Below are positions 51,488 to 59,203 of a stretch of DNA of 64,000 nt, piece by piece (position 1 is the first letter of the stretch; each line of letters opens with the position of its first letter). Under the pieces are notes generated by a model. That model was not told where the DNA came from and made no database searches. It saw nothing but the letters and a program-made list of their open reading frames with translations. The stretch is taken from NCBI RefSeq assembly GCF_947495625.1, contig NZ_CANLZW010000022.1:18135-82134 (forward strand). Direction: 5' to 3'. Origin of the DNA: an uncultured Cocleimonas sp. (GTDB taxonomy: Bacteria; Pseudomonadota; Gammaproteobacteria; Thiotrichales; Thiotrichaceae). The position numbers and the translations under genes were made by a program.

Positions 51488-52096
51488 ATGAATACTTCAT
51501 TCGCTAAAGCGTCATCTGACTTTTTCTCACGGAAAAAGCGGGTGGCGTTTTTCGTTTTACTCGGATCGTCCGTGTTACTTGCATCTATGTTGCAAGGTTG
51601 TAGCGGTAATGGTTTTCATTTACGCAATAGCGTTGATTTACCTCCCCAATATCAAACCATAGCCTTAGAAAATTTACCCGTTGATAGTGGCTTTAGAGAT
51701 ATATTTGAAGAAGCGCTGGAAAATGCAGGTGGAAGGCTCATAGCAGAAGATGAAAATAGTTCTGCAGCCAAAAGCATCATTCGTTTAAAGGACTATAAGC
51801 AGGATAAGCGCGTGGTTGCTTATACTAGCGAGCGAAAAGTCAGAGAGTACTTGTTGTACCTAAAATTTAATTATGAAGTTGTAATTCTTGAGGGTAAAAC
51901 GGCTGATAGAAAAACGGCTGATGGCAAAAAGAACAAAGAAAAGAAATTACCAATACGTCGAATCAATATCGATAAATCTTATCTTTATGATCCAGATTAT
52001 GCTTTAGGTAAAGCAGAAGAAGAGAAGCTGGTAAAAAATAAGCTCTATCAGGAAGCTTCACGTTTGATTCTATTGCGTCTGCAATATTCTAAGTAA
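51488..52096 (+). CDS. lptE: LPS-assembly lipoprotein LptE
   Basis: A 202-residue lipoprotein with a signal ending in lipobox LQGCSG, followed by GFHLRNSVDLPPQYQTIALEN, typical of LptE/RlpB. It plugs the LptD barrel for LPS export to the outer leaflet. A Lys-rich insert (about residues 138-155) contains a 15-bp tandem duplication (AAAACGGCTGAT at 51896 and 51911). It follows leuS by 10 bp. holA, often next, is absent; a terminator follows. Confidence 0.9.
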   Translation: MNTSFAKASSDFFSRKKRVAFFVLLGSSVLLASMLQGCSGNGFHLRNSVDLPPQYQTIALENLPVDSGFRDIFEEALENAGGRLIAEDENSSAAKSIIRLKDYKQDKRVVAYTSERKVREYLLYLKFNYEVVILEGKTADRKTADGKKNKEKKLPIRRINIDKSYLYDPDYALGKAEEEKLVKNKLYQEASRLILLRLQYSK

Positions 52097-52107
52097 TCAA
52101 ACACGAA

Positions 52108-52142
52108 AAACCCCTGTTTGAATAATCAAACAAGGGCTTTTA
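52108..52142 (+). terminator. Intrinsic terminator after lptE
   Basis: CCC-TGTTTG (52111-52120) pairs with CAAACA-GGG (52127-52136) with one C/A mismatch, loop AATAAT, then CTTTTTAG. Confidence 0.85.
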
Positions 52143-52172
52143 GAAGGAGAGTAATAGTTTGTATGTATTAAA

Positions 52173-52367
52173 TTACTTTCTACCGCTAACCGTCATTTCT
52201 TCAACTTCAAACGAAGGAGCCTGGTAGTTAACTTTTTGAACCATTGTTGATTCAGAAGCTGCTGCTGTAGCGAAAACTCCATTGTCCGTGTCTTGTCCAG
52301 CGATTGCAGATTGACCTGCTACTAGTGCTGTAAGTAATGTGGCTGCGATGATTGCTTTAGTGTTCAT
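52173..52367 (-). CDS. Small secreted protein, paralogue 2 (SGRK tail)
   Basis: A 64-residue protein. A Sec signal peptide ends AIAG; the mature part is about 42 residues. It shares GQDTD near the mature N-terminus, a Y-APSF segment and the C-terminal SGRK with its neighbour at 52439-52663. AAAGGA precedes the ATG. No recognised domain. The pair is a tandem duplication encoding short, acidic-to-neutral exported peptides of unknown role. Confidence 0.72.
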   Translation of the reverse strand: MNTKAIIAATLLTALVAGQSAIAGQDTDNGVFATAAASESTMVQKVNYQAPSFEVEEMTVSGRK

Positions 52368-52438
52368 GTTAAATTTCCTTTAATTTTGTTTATATAATTT
52401 GGTTTTATAAAATATTTAGTTTAAATAAGAATAGGTTC

Positions 52439-52663
52439 TTATTTTCTGCCGCTGATAACAGTGTCTTCATTATCAAATGTTGGTGCGTCGTAGCGTACTT
52501 TGTCATTCTTTACTGATTCAGTCATTGTCGTATTTGTTGCTAATTCTGCGTAAACACTCCGATCTGTATCTTGTCCAGCGAATGCAGATTGACCTGCGAC
52601 TAGAGCAGTAAATAGTGCTGTTAAAAGTGTGCCTGTTAAGATTGCTTTAGTTTGAGTTTTCAT
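52439..52663 (-). CDS. Small secreted protein, paralogue 1 (SGRK tail)
   Basis: A 74-residue protein with a signal peptide ending AFAG and a mature part of about 48 residues. It shares GQDTD, Y-APTF and SGRK with the downstream paralogue, from which it is separated by 71 bp. AAAGGT lies before the ATG. No cysteines in the mature region, so it is not a disulfide-type bacteriocin. Function unknown. It has a long AT-rich upstream region (52664-53308). Confidence 0.72.
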   Translation of the reverse strand: MKTQTKAILTGTLLTALFTALVAGQSAFAGQDTDRSVYAELATNTTMTESVKNDKVRYDAPTFDNEDTVISGRK

Positions 52664-53308
52664 AATTTATTACCTTTAAATTTAGTTAATGTTTCCAATT
52701 TTTTGTTTAAGACTGTTTTTGTCTGTGTCTTGGGTCTAGTAACGCAGTAATATTTTTTTTGGATTCAAATTAATTTAAAATTTATTATTTGGTGTTCTTA
52801 AGAATTTTCTAAATAAACCAGGTTTTTGTAGGTTTTCCATTTCGGTTTTTTTGTATAAGGTATTGTTTTAAATGTATAATTTTTCTAAATTGAATTATCA
52901 ATAAAATGTCTTATAACCTGTAAAACATTCTATTAAATAGATCTTAAATAATATTAAATTAATTTAAAAAAATAAAAATTCAAAAGTATTCGTTAGTGTT
53001 ATCTGGAAGAGGTGGGCATATTTTTTAGTGGCTTTGAGTAGTTTATTGAAGAATAAGTATCAAAAAATACCCAGAATCAATCTTATTTATTTATTGGAAT
53101 AAAAATAGATAAATCACTTCAATTAACTCAATTCTTGGTTCTGTATAAAAACTGCTCAAAAGTAGGGGGGTGACTAAATAAATTGTGTAAATACCATTTT
53201 TATCTAGATTTGAACTATCCTACTAATAACTGAAAGATACTATGCTATAAGAATGATTTTCGGCTATTTTTCATAACTAAATATACGCAGATTACGTAAA
53301 GTAATAGT
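52664..53308. other. Long AT-rich intergenic region
   Basis: A 645-bp stretch, the longest gap in the window, between the divergent small-protein genes and the transglycosylase. Very AT-rich, with homopolymer runs. It contains repeat copy P (53159-53174). No coding sequence or structured RNA was recognised. Confidence 0.6.
53159..53174 (+). repeat. Dispersed repeat copy P
   Basis: AAAGTAGGGGGGTGAC preceded by AAAAACTGCTCA, 135 bp upstream of the transglycosylase ATG, between divergent genes. Confidence 0.87.
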
Positions 53309-54589
53309 ATGCTAAAAGTTAATAAAAATTTGGTGGTTGTTGTTAAGTCTATTTTTTACAAACTCATAACTCTATTTGCTATTTCATTTGCTGTAACCTT
53401 AGTTACAACAAAAATGGCAATGGCTGATGCTAACTTCGAAAAGTGGAAGCAGGAGTTTCGCGTTGAAGCACTGGAGCAGGGGATTCAAGCAAGCTTGTTT
53501 GATAAGTCTTTAGCAGCTCTTAAACTCGATCCCGATATCATTAGGCTTGATAATAGCCAGCCTGAGTTCACCCGCAATATATGGGAATACCTCAATAACG
53601 CGACTTCTGATGCCCGGATTAAAAAGGGCAGAAGTTTGATGAATCAATACGATGCTTTGTTTGATTTAGTAGAAGAAAGATACGGTGTTCAACGAGAAAT
53701 CATTCTTGCTATCTGGGCGCTGGAAAGTGATTATGGACGGAATTACGGCAATAAAAATGTGGTTCGGTCTTTGGCGACTCTGGCTTATGCGAGCGGTTCC
53801 AAAAAACGCTCCAAGTTTGCGCGAAATGAGTTACTGATTAGCTTAAAAATATTACAGAGTTACAAAATACATTCGAAAGACCTGGTTGGTTCCTGGGCAG
53901 GTGCAATGGGTCAACCGCAGTTTATGCCGAGCTCCTATTTGAAGTATGCCGTAGATCAAAACTCCGATGGCATTATCGATTTATGGCAGACCATACCTGA
54001 CGTCGTAGCATCTATAGCGCATTACCTTGCTGAATCAGGTTGGAGAAAGGATGAAAGTTGGGGGGTGGAAGTCAAACTACCCAGAAAGTTTGATTGGCGT
54101 TTGAATAGCTCATCTTACCAGCTCAGGTTCGAGCAATGGCGTGAATTAAACGTTACTCAGGTGAATGGTAAGGATTATCAATATCCGCTCAGACAAGCAG
54201 CCTTATTTATTCCAGCTGGGCAATTTGGTCCGAAATTTTTAGTTACGCATAACTTTGATGTTATTAAACTTTATAATAACTCATCAAGTTATGCTTTAGC
54301 TGTTGCACAATTAAGCAGATTGTTAGCAAGCGGTGAAAAAATACAGGCTGCATGGCCGTTATCCGACAAAGCCCTAAGCCGATATGAGGTAGAAGAAATC
54401 CAGATGCGCTTGAACCTCGAAGGTTTTAGCCCGGGTTTAGCGGATGGAAAGATTGGAATAAAAACCCGAGAAGCGATAAGAGCATGGCAAGTTGAGCAAG
54501 GTTATGCCGGTGATGGTTATGCTAATTTGCGCTTACTGGGTTTGTTAAGACAGCAGGCGAGTAGCCAGAAACCACTATCAATAAAATAA
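53309..54589 (+). CDS. MltB-type lytic murein transglycosylase with PG-binding domain
   Basis: A 426-residue exported enzyme. A hydrophobic signal spans about residues 10-38 (ends MAMADA). The GH103/SLT_2 domain (about 40-335) has the catalytic Glu in ILAIWALESDYGRNYG, GSWAGAMGQPQFMPSSYLKYA and DLWQTIPDVVASIAHYL. A C-terminal peptidoglycan_1 domain (about 360-420; IQMRLNLEGFSPGLADGKIG) aids wall binding. It cleaves glycan strands to 1,6-anhydroMurNAc ends in the periplasm. No lipobox is seen, so it is probably soluble rather than MltB proper. Confidence 0.93.
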   Translation: MLKVNKNLVVVVKSIFYKLITLFAISFAVTLVTTKMAMADANFEKWKQEFRVEALEQGIQASLFDKSLAALKLDPDIIRLDNSQPEFTRNIWEYLNNATSDARIKKGRSLMNQYDALFDLVEERYGVQREIILAIWALESDYGRNYGNKNVVRSLATLAYASGSKKRSKFARNELLISLKILQSYKIHSKDLVGSWAGAMGQPQFMPSSYLKYAVDQNSDGIIDLWQTIPDVVASIAHYLAESGWRKDESWGVEVKLPRKFDWRLNSSSYQLRFEQWRELNVTQVNGKDYQYPLRQAALFIPAGQFGPKFLVTHNFDVIKLYNNSSSYALAVAQLSRLLASGEKIQAAWPLSDKALSRYEVEEIQMRLNLEGFSPGLADGKIGIKTREAIRAWQVEQGYAGDGYANLRLLGLLRQQASSQKPLSIK

Positions 54590-54789
54590 AATAGATATAA
54601 TCAATCAGCATGCGCTAAAATAGCGCAAAAAATGTCGCTATTTGCCAGTTTCTGAATGCTGATTTTTCCGCTACTTTGCTGAATTGACTGTCTAAAGCTA
54701 CAAAGCTAAATGCTACAATACAGTATGGTGGTGATGTTATACATCCACTAAAATTATATAAAAGATGTGAGAGATTGAGGGAGAGTCAA

Positions 54790-55830
54790 ATGAGAAAACT
54801 ACTCGCGGTAGCTATCGCGGCGTCGGTTTGTGCTCCAGTTTTAATTGGCGTTCCAGCTATGGGGGCGACCAAAGTCTATGGAGAATTACACGCGTCTTTC
54901 GACAAGTTAGATGCGGATTCCACAACGATTTCAAATGCAGACACCTTAGCCTTGAATAGTAGTTTACTGGGTGTTAAAGGAGTATCTAATCTTAAGGATG
55001 ACCTGAATTTTATTTATAACTTTGAACTGGGGTTTCAAAGCGATCGTGGCATTCGATCTGCTGTTGATAACACTATTGATAATAAAAAAGATGTCATCGA
55101 AAATCGTAATCAAATCATTGGGCTAGCTGGAGATTTCGGCGCAGTAATTATCGGTAGATATGACACGCCATTTAAAACACTGGGTAGTAAAGCAGATTTG
55201 TTTTGGTATTCTCAATTGGGTCAAAACCGTAACTTAACGAATCCTTCGCGGTGGGATCTTCGTGCAGACAGAATTCTAGCCTATCAAACACCTAGACTAA
55301 ATGGTTTTCAAGGTACAGTTGCCTACTCCACTGATATTGGAGATAAAGCAGACAGTTCGGCTATCAGTGCAAATGGCATTTATAAAATTGGTAATTATAG
55401 AATAGGCGCTGCTTTCGAAAGACAGGATCTGGATAATGTTAACGCAGAACCTAATGCTTTGCGTTTAATGACAAGGTATCGGAAAGGTCCTTTGACTGTA
55501 GTTGGCTTTTATCAGAATGAAAACAATGAAACGAAACAAACAGGTATAGCTGATGCAACCGTTTTTGGTGTTGGGGCAGCTTATCGAATCGGTAAAGGAA
55601 AGATAAAAGGGCAGTATTACTCGCGTGATGTAAGTGGTACTAGCAATGATCCAGATTTACTGGCGATTGGTTATGATTATCGAATAGCCAAGACGACTGA
55701 CGTATATGCACAGTTTGCACGAGTCACAGAAGGCTATCGTTTAGGCGGAGCCGATCATGGTTCTGGTATTTATTCGCCGACTTTAGGGGATGCTGATGGT
55801 GTTTCTTTAGGTGTGCGTTACAAGTTCTAA
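54790..55830 (+). CDS. Gram-negative porin (Porin_4 type)
   Basis: A 346-residue outer-membrane beta-barrel. Signal peptide to about GVPAMGA, then TKVYGELHASFDKLD, the usual first strand. Internal NFEL-type strands, a GAVIIGRYDTPFKTLG segment for loop 3 and the terminal strand VSLGVRYKF ending in Phe, the Bam recognition signal. GAGGGAGAG precedes the ATG at 54790, which is preferred over one 15 bp upstream. General diffusion pore; ion preference unknown. A strong terminator follows. Confidence 0.93.
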   Translation: MRKLLAVAIAASVCAPVLIGVPAMGATKVYGELHASFDKLDADSTTISNADTLALNSSLLGVKGVSNLKDDLNFIYNFELGFQSDRGIRSAVDNTIDNKKDVIENRNQIIGLAGDFGAVIIGRYDTPFKTLGSKADLFWYSQLGQNRNLTNPSRWDLRADRILAYQTPRLNGFQGTVAYSTDIGDKADSSAISANGIYKIGNYRIGAAFERQDLDNVNAEPNALRLMTRYRKGPLTVVGFYQNENNETKQTGIADATVFGVGAAYRIGKGKIKGQYYSRDVSGTSNDPDLLAIGYDYRIAKTTDVYAQFARVTEGYRLGGADHGSGIYSPTLGDADGVSLGVRYKF

Positions 55831-55866
55831 ATTCTTCTATTTTTGGATGTTATATCTAAAATAATC

Positions 55867-55906
55867 AGCAATAAAAAAGCACTCAGATGAGTGCTTTTTT
55901 ATTGCT
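55867..55906. terminator. Bidirectional intrinsic terminator after porin
   Basis: A perfect 18-bp stem (55867-55884/55889-55906), core AAAAAAGCACTC/GAGTGCTTTTTT, loop AGAT. Between convergent genes. Confidence 0.95.
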
Positions 55907-55927
55907 TAAGAAATAGTAACTATCCTG

Positions 55928-56560
55928 TTAGCGTATATATTTTCGAATTCTTTGTGCGACTTCTTCTGGATCAATGCCTCTACGAATTGGGATATTAACG
56001 CGTTTAGGATTAGTTGGAAGAAGACGCAAAACTTCAGATTTTTCTTGTCGTCTTACTTTGTTTAAATTCAGGTAGTCTCTTCTTAGATCGCCTTCAACTA
56101 AGAATTGAGCATCCTTGATAAGGAAAAGACCATTAGACAACTTTTTAATTTTTAAGCCAGCAAAATTAACCGTAACGGTTGTATTTACACATGCTTCTTC
56201 AATCAAATCTGTATTGTTAGGTGGGCCGTACTCAGCGCACTCTTTGCTTGAGTAGCTTAATTGATTCTGGTTTAGAGTAACGTTTTTTGCATCTAACGCA
56301 GCGGCCAAATAAGCCTGATCAGCTGATTGTGGGGCGGCTTGTTGTGGCTGTCCCTGATAAGGTACAGCTGCAGGTGCTGCCGTCGGTATTGAACATAATT
56401 TGGTGACTTGCTCGTGGGTGAAGCCTTTTTGTAAATAGTATTCAATATCTGCTTTACTACAACCGCTGGCTAGTAGTTCGCTGCTAAAGAATAAAGAGAA
56501 AACCGCTAGCAGTGATGCTGTAGCTTTAGTGCTTAACTTTGTGTGAAACAAAGGTTTCAT
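55928..56560 (-). CDS. Exported protein of unknown function
   Basis: About 210 residues. A signal peptide ends ELLASG. A short helical motif, CSKADIEYYLQKGFTHEQVTKLC, resembles a SHOCT-like helix pair bounded by two cysteines. A Pro/Gln/Ala-rich linker follows, then a beta-rich C-terminal half with CAEYG and EACVN cysteines and a basic tail. The start at 56560 has GGAG six bases upstream. I do not recognise the family. Confidence 0.7.
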   Translation of the reverse strand: MKPLFHTKLSTKATASLLAVFSLFFSSELLASGCSKADIEYYLQKGFTHEQVTKLCSIPTAAPAAVPYQGQPQQAAPQSADQAYLAAALDAKNVTLNQNQLSYSSKECAEYGPPNNTDLIEEACVNTTVTVNFAGLKIKKLSNGLFLIKDAQFLVEGDLRRDYLNLNKVRRQEKSEVLRLLPTNPKRVNIPIRRGIDPEEVAQRIRKYIR

Positions 56561-56735
56561 AGATGCTCCATAAATGTATGTGTATTCTAACAATGTAAAT
56601 CAATTTACGATTAGTCAGAAGTATAAACGATAAAGTTCCCTTCTGTCTTTTTACTGGCGCTTAGTGAATGACTCTAGTGATTTTGACTGTTTGTAACTGT
56701 CGTTATTTATGCTGATTTGGAAAACAGGGCTAGTA

Positions 56736-57251
56736 TCAAGATGAGAAATTTACATCAATCATAAACTGATCAGACATATCTTCCAGAATATCCTGAACTT
56801 CATCAGTAGTAACATTCACCGGAAGACCTAGTGTTAACTCTGCACAGAATAAAATCTCACCAGACATACTGGCTTCTCTTATATGGCTTTCCAGTTCTTC
56901 TATATTGACTTCAAGTTTGGATAATTGCTGAGTGATATCATGGATAATGCCAGGACGATCTTGTCCTAAGAGTTCAAGCTTTAGAATCTTCTCAGGCTTC
57001 ATTGTATCGAGATCTGCTTGCTCAATATGAATTTTAAAAATATCGGTTTCTAATTCATTGATGGCTTTAGTCAGCGGTTCTAAATTCTCAGTTGGCAAAG
57101 AGACCTGAAGAAGACCAGCGAATTTACCAGCAAGGTGCGCCATACGACTTTCTGTCCAGCTAGCGCCAAATTTATTGAGTGTCTCAGAAAGAGATTTAAC
57201 TAAACCCGGCTTATCTGGCCCGAGGATGGTAATAATGAGTGAAACTTGCAT
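56736..57251 (-). CDS. gcvR: GcvR-like ACT-domain regulator
   Basis: A 171-residue protein of two ACT domains: about 3-75 (LIITILGPDKPGLVKSLSETL) and about 88-165 (KLELLGQDRPGIIHDITQQL). This is the layout of GcvR, the glycine cleavage repressor partner that binds GcvA. It has no DNA-binding domain. It lies near bcp, as in E. coli, though here the osmC-like gene and repeat copy K lie between them. A TCTCCTTG complement gives a strong ribosome site. Confidence 0.87.
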   Translation of the reverse strand: MQVSLIITILGPDKPGLVKSLSETLNKFGASWTESRMAHLAGKFAGLLQVSLPTENLEPLTKAINELETDIFKIHIEQADLDTMKPEKILKLELLGQDRPGIIHDITQQLSKLEVNIEELESHIREASMSGEILFCAELTLGLPVNVTTDEVQDILEDMSDQFMIDVNFSS

Positions 57252-57404
57252 GTTTTCTCCTTGAGATAAAAGCGTTAAACGTAGATCTTATTTTTAAGCG
57301 GACGTTATCACAAAGTTTTTAGTTTTGCCTGATATAACGCAATCATAGTGAAGTTAGTTGTGTTGATTAGCTATCAATACAGGCGGTGATTATAAAAAAC
57401 CGCC

Positions 57405-57475
57405 TGGCTCTGCATAAGTTCCTTTGGTTATTTCAAACAACAAAATGAAAAGTTGCCTTAAAGTAGGGGGGTGAC
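57405..57475 (+). repeat. Dispersed repeat copy K with nested insert
   Basis: Core AAAGTAGGGGGGTGAC at 57460-57475. Upstream the sequence AAAAAACCGCCT is followed by GGCTCTGCATAAGTTCC, the same insert start as in copies A and I, and the insert runs to TTGCCTT. In minus orientation it lies 33 bp after the osmC-like stop. Confidence 0.8.
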
Positions 57476-57507
57476 TATTTCTTTAATGACTTACTTTCTT
57501 ACTTTAG

Positions 57508-57894
57508 CTACCTATCACTTTTATTGAATACCGAAACATTCACTTCTACACAGTCTTTAATGGTATTTGAAATGGCACATTTATGAGAGGCACGTTCTAC
57601 AGAGGCTACTCGTTTCTCGGGTAATTCCGGCCAGTAGATTTCCATATTGATGGTTTTAAAGCGCGTAGGATCGCTGTGATAATCCCACTCTAAATGGGTC
57701 ACGATGTTTTCAATAGGAACATCCATGCGCAAGGCATAGTGATCTAATACAGCGAATGTACAACGACCCAGAGCTGTTACAAACATCGCCAAAGCACTAA
57801 AGCGTGGCATCTTGTTTTCTAATTGAATATCAAGCCCGTCTTCATCGAAACGCGATAATCTAAGTTCTGTTTGCCCTAAAACCTGGATAATCAT
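57508..57894 (-). CDS. OsmC/Ohr-family protein
   Basis: A 128-residue protein with the OsmC fold and two candidate peroxidatic/resolving cysteines, in LGRCTFAVL and SHKCAISNTI. It lacks a long N-terminal strand region seen in Ohr. Probably a thiol-dependent reductase of organic hydroperoxides. The start overlaps the bcp stop by 4 bp, so it is cotranscribed with a peroxiredoxin; together they form a small peroxide-defence unit. Confidence 0.85.
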   Translation of the reverse strand: MIIQVLGQTELRLSRFDEDGLDIQLENKMPRFSALAMFVTALGRCTFAVLDHYALRMDVPIENIVTHLEWDYHSDPTRFKTINMEIYWPELPEKRVASVERASHKCAISNTIKDCVEVNVSVFNKSDR

Positions 57895-58376
57895 GCTAAT
57901 TCCTTAACGGCAGCGAGTACTTCCTCGGCATGTCCTTTCACTTTTACTTTATCCCAGTGTTGTCTTAGTACGCCGTCTTTATCGATGAGGAAAGTGCTTC
58001 TGACAATACCCATATACTCTTTGCCGAATGTCTTCTTTAATTGCCAAACACCGAAGTGCTCACATACTTCAGTATCAATATCAGAGATTAATTCAAAGGG
58101 AAATGATTGCTTCGCTTTAAAATTATCGTGACGTTTCATACTGTCTTTAGAAACACCAAAAACTTCAGTGTCATGGGATTTAAACGTGTCATATAAATCA
58201 CGAAAATCCTGCCCTTCAGTGGTACAGCCCGGAGTGCTGTCTTTAGGGTAGAAATAAATAACCAGATTCGATGTACCTTTGTAATCCGATAACTTGAAGT
58301 GTAGATCAGAGGTGGCTGGTGCTTCAAAGTCTGGGACTGTTTCCCCGACGACTAACGACGATGTTTTTTCAGTCAT
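57891..58376 (-). CDS. bcp: Peroxiredoxin Bcp/PrxQ family
   Basis: A 161-residue thioredoxin-fold peroxidase. The peroxidatic Cys lies in STPGCTTEGQDFRD. The resolving Cys five residues later in E. coli Bcp is absent here (Gly-Gln-Asp instead), so it may act as a 1-Cys type or use another cysteine. The start at 58376 has AGGA six bases upstream; an upstream ATG would add 23 residues. Overlaps the osmC-like gene by 4 bp. Confidence 0.92.
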   Translation of the reverse strand: MTEKTSSLVVGETVPDFEAPATSDLHFKLSDYKGTSNLVIYFYPKDSTPGCTTEGQDFRDLYDTFKSHDTEVFGVSKDSMKRHDNFKAKQSFPFELISDIDTEVCEHFGVWQLKKTFGKEYMGIVRSTFLIDKDGVLRQHWDKVKVKGHAEEVLAAVKELA

Positions 58377-58515
58377 GTTAATTCCTGTTTGAATAAGGTT
58401 TAGAAGTGATTGATAAGTAAATTTACAAAAGGGTATTTTAACCATGCTTTAAATACAATGCATAATTCCCTTAACGTTAATTTCCGTTTTAATGTGTACT
58501 AATACTATTTAAGTT

Positions 58516-59118
58516 TTAGTTCTGCAAAACCAGTTCTCTTATCTCAGCGGTTTGTAAATGAGTCAGTGATCGGTGAGTGGATGCCGGAACTTTACTAAAA
58601 GCAGTTTGTAATATCTGCAAAGCATCGCCGTGAGAAACCAGTAAAAACACTTCATCTTTGAAGTTTGTTTCTAAGGTAGCGATAAATGAGGTGGTTCTTT
58701 CTAATACCGCATCAGCACTTTCTACATTGTTGTTATTATGCGCTGAATCTTGCAAATCCATGTCCCAGACGTTCTGGTAGAAGCTATTGTCTTTTAATTC
58801 ATGATCACCGAAAAAACACTCTCTCAATAGTGAGGAAAATTGAATTTCGCGTTCAGCTTGAAGTAGTTGATGTGCAATCTGTGCGGACTCAGCTGTGCGT
58901 AAAAAATCTGAGCTGATAATTCTGGTTTTATTATTGAGTGTGTTGAATGCTTCAATACTGTCTCGAATTTGTTTTTGTCCTGTTTCGCTCAGACCGTAAT
59001 TCTTAATGCCATTTTCGGGCGAGCTTACAATCAGTCCTTTCTGGTTTGCGACACTTTCGCCGTGACGCAATGCAAAGTAGTGATTATTGAGTGTATTTAA
59101 AGTAGTTAGGTGATTCAT
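58516..59118 (-). CDS. Histidine phosphatase family protein
   Basis: A 200-residue phosphoglycerate-mutase-like fold. The catalytic His is in YFALRHGESVANQKG; other parts are LSETGQKQI, SSDFLRTAESAQIAH and the second His in VLLVSHGDALQIL. Cytosolic. The substrate (sugar phosphate, nucleotide or phosphoprotein) cannot be told. It may be cotranscribed with aroG, which lies upstream on the same strand 85 bp away with repeat copy Q between. Confidence 0.87.
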   Translation of the reverse strand: MNHLTTLNTLNNHYFALRHGESVANQKGLIVSSPENGIKNYGLSETGQKQIRDSIEAFNTLNNKTRIISSDFLRTAESAQIAHQLLQAEREIQFSSLLRECFFGDHELKDNSFYQNVWDMDLQDSAHNNNNVESADAVLERTTSFIATLETNFKDEVFLLVSHGDALQILQTAFSKVPASTHRSLTHLQTAEIRELVLQN

Positions 59119-59134
59119 TCGATATTGTATTTAA

Positions 59135-59170
59135 GAGTAGGGGAGTAAAGACACCCCCCTACTTATAGGC
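59135..59170. repeat. Dispersed repeat copy Q, inverted tight pair
   Basis: AAGAGTAGGGGAGT (from 59133) faces ACACCCCCCTACTTATAGGC (59151-59170), then CACTTTTTT. The two halves can form a near-complete hairpin. It lies between aroG and the histidine phosphatase on the minus strand; the T run is on the plus strand. Confidence 0.8.
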
Positions 59171-59203
59171 ACTTTTTTATCAAAGTGCTATTTCTTGATC
59201 GTT

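Noticed and set aside
54612..54643. GCGCTA/TAGCGC hairpin as terminator of the transglycosylase gene
   Set aside because: The stem is short and no T run follows on the plus strand; not called as a feature.
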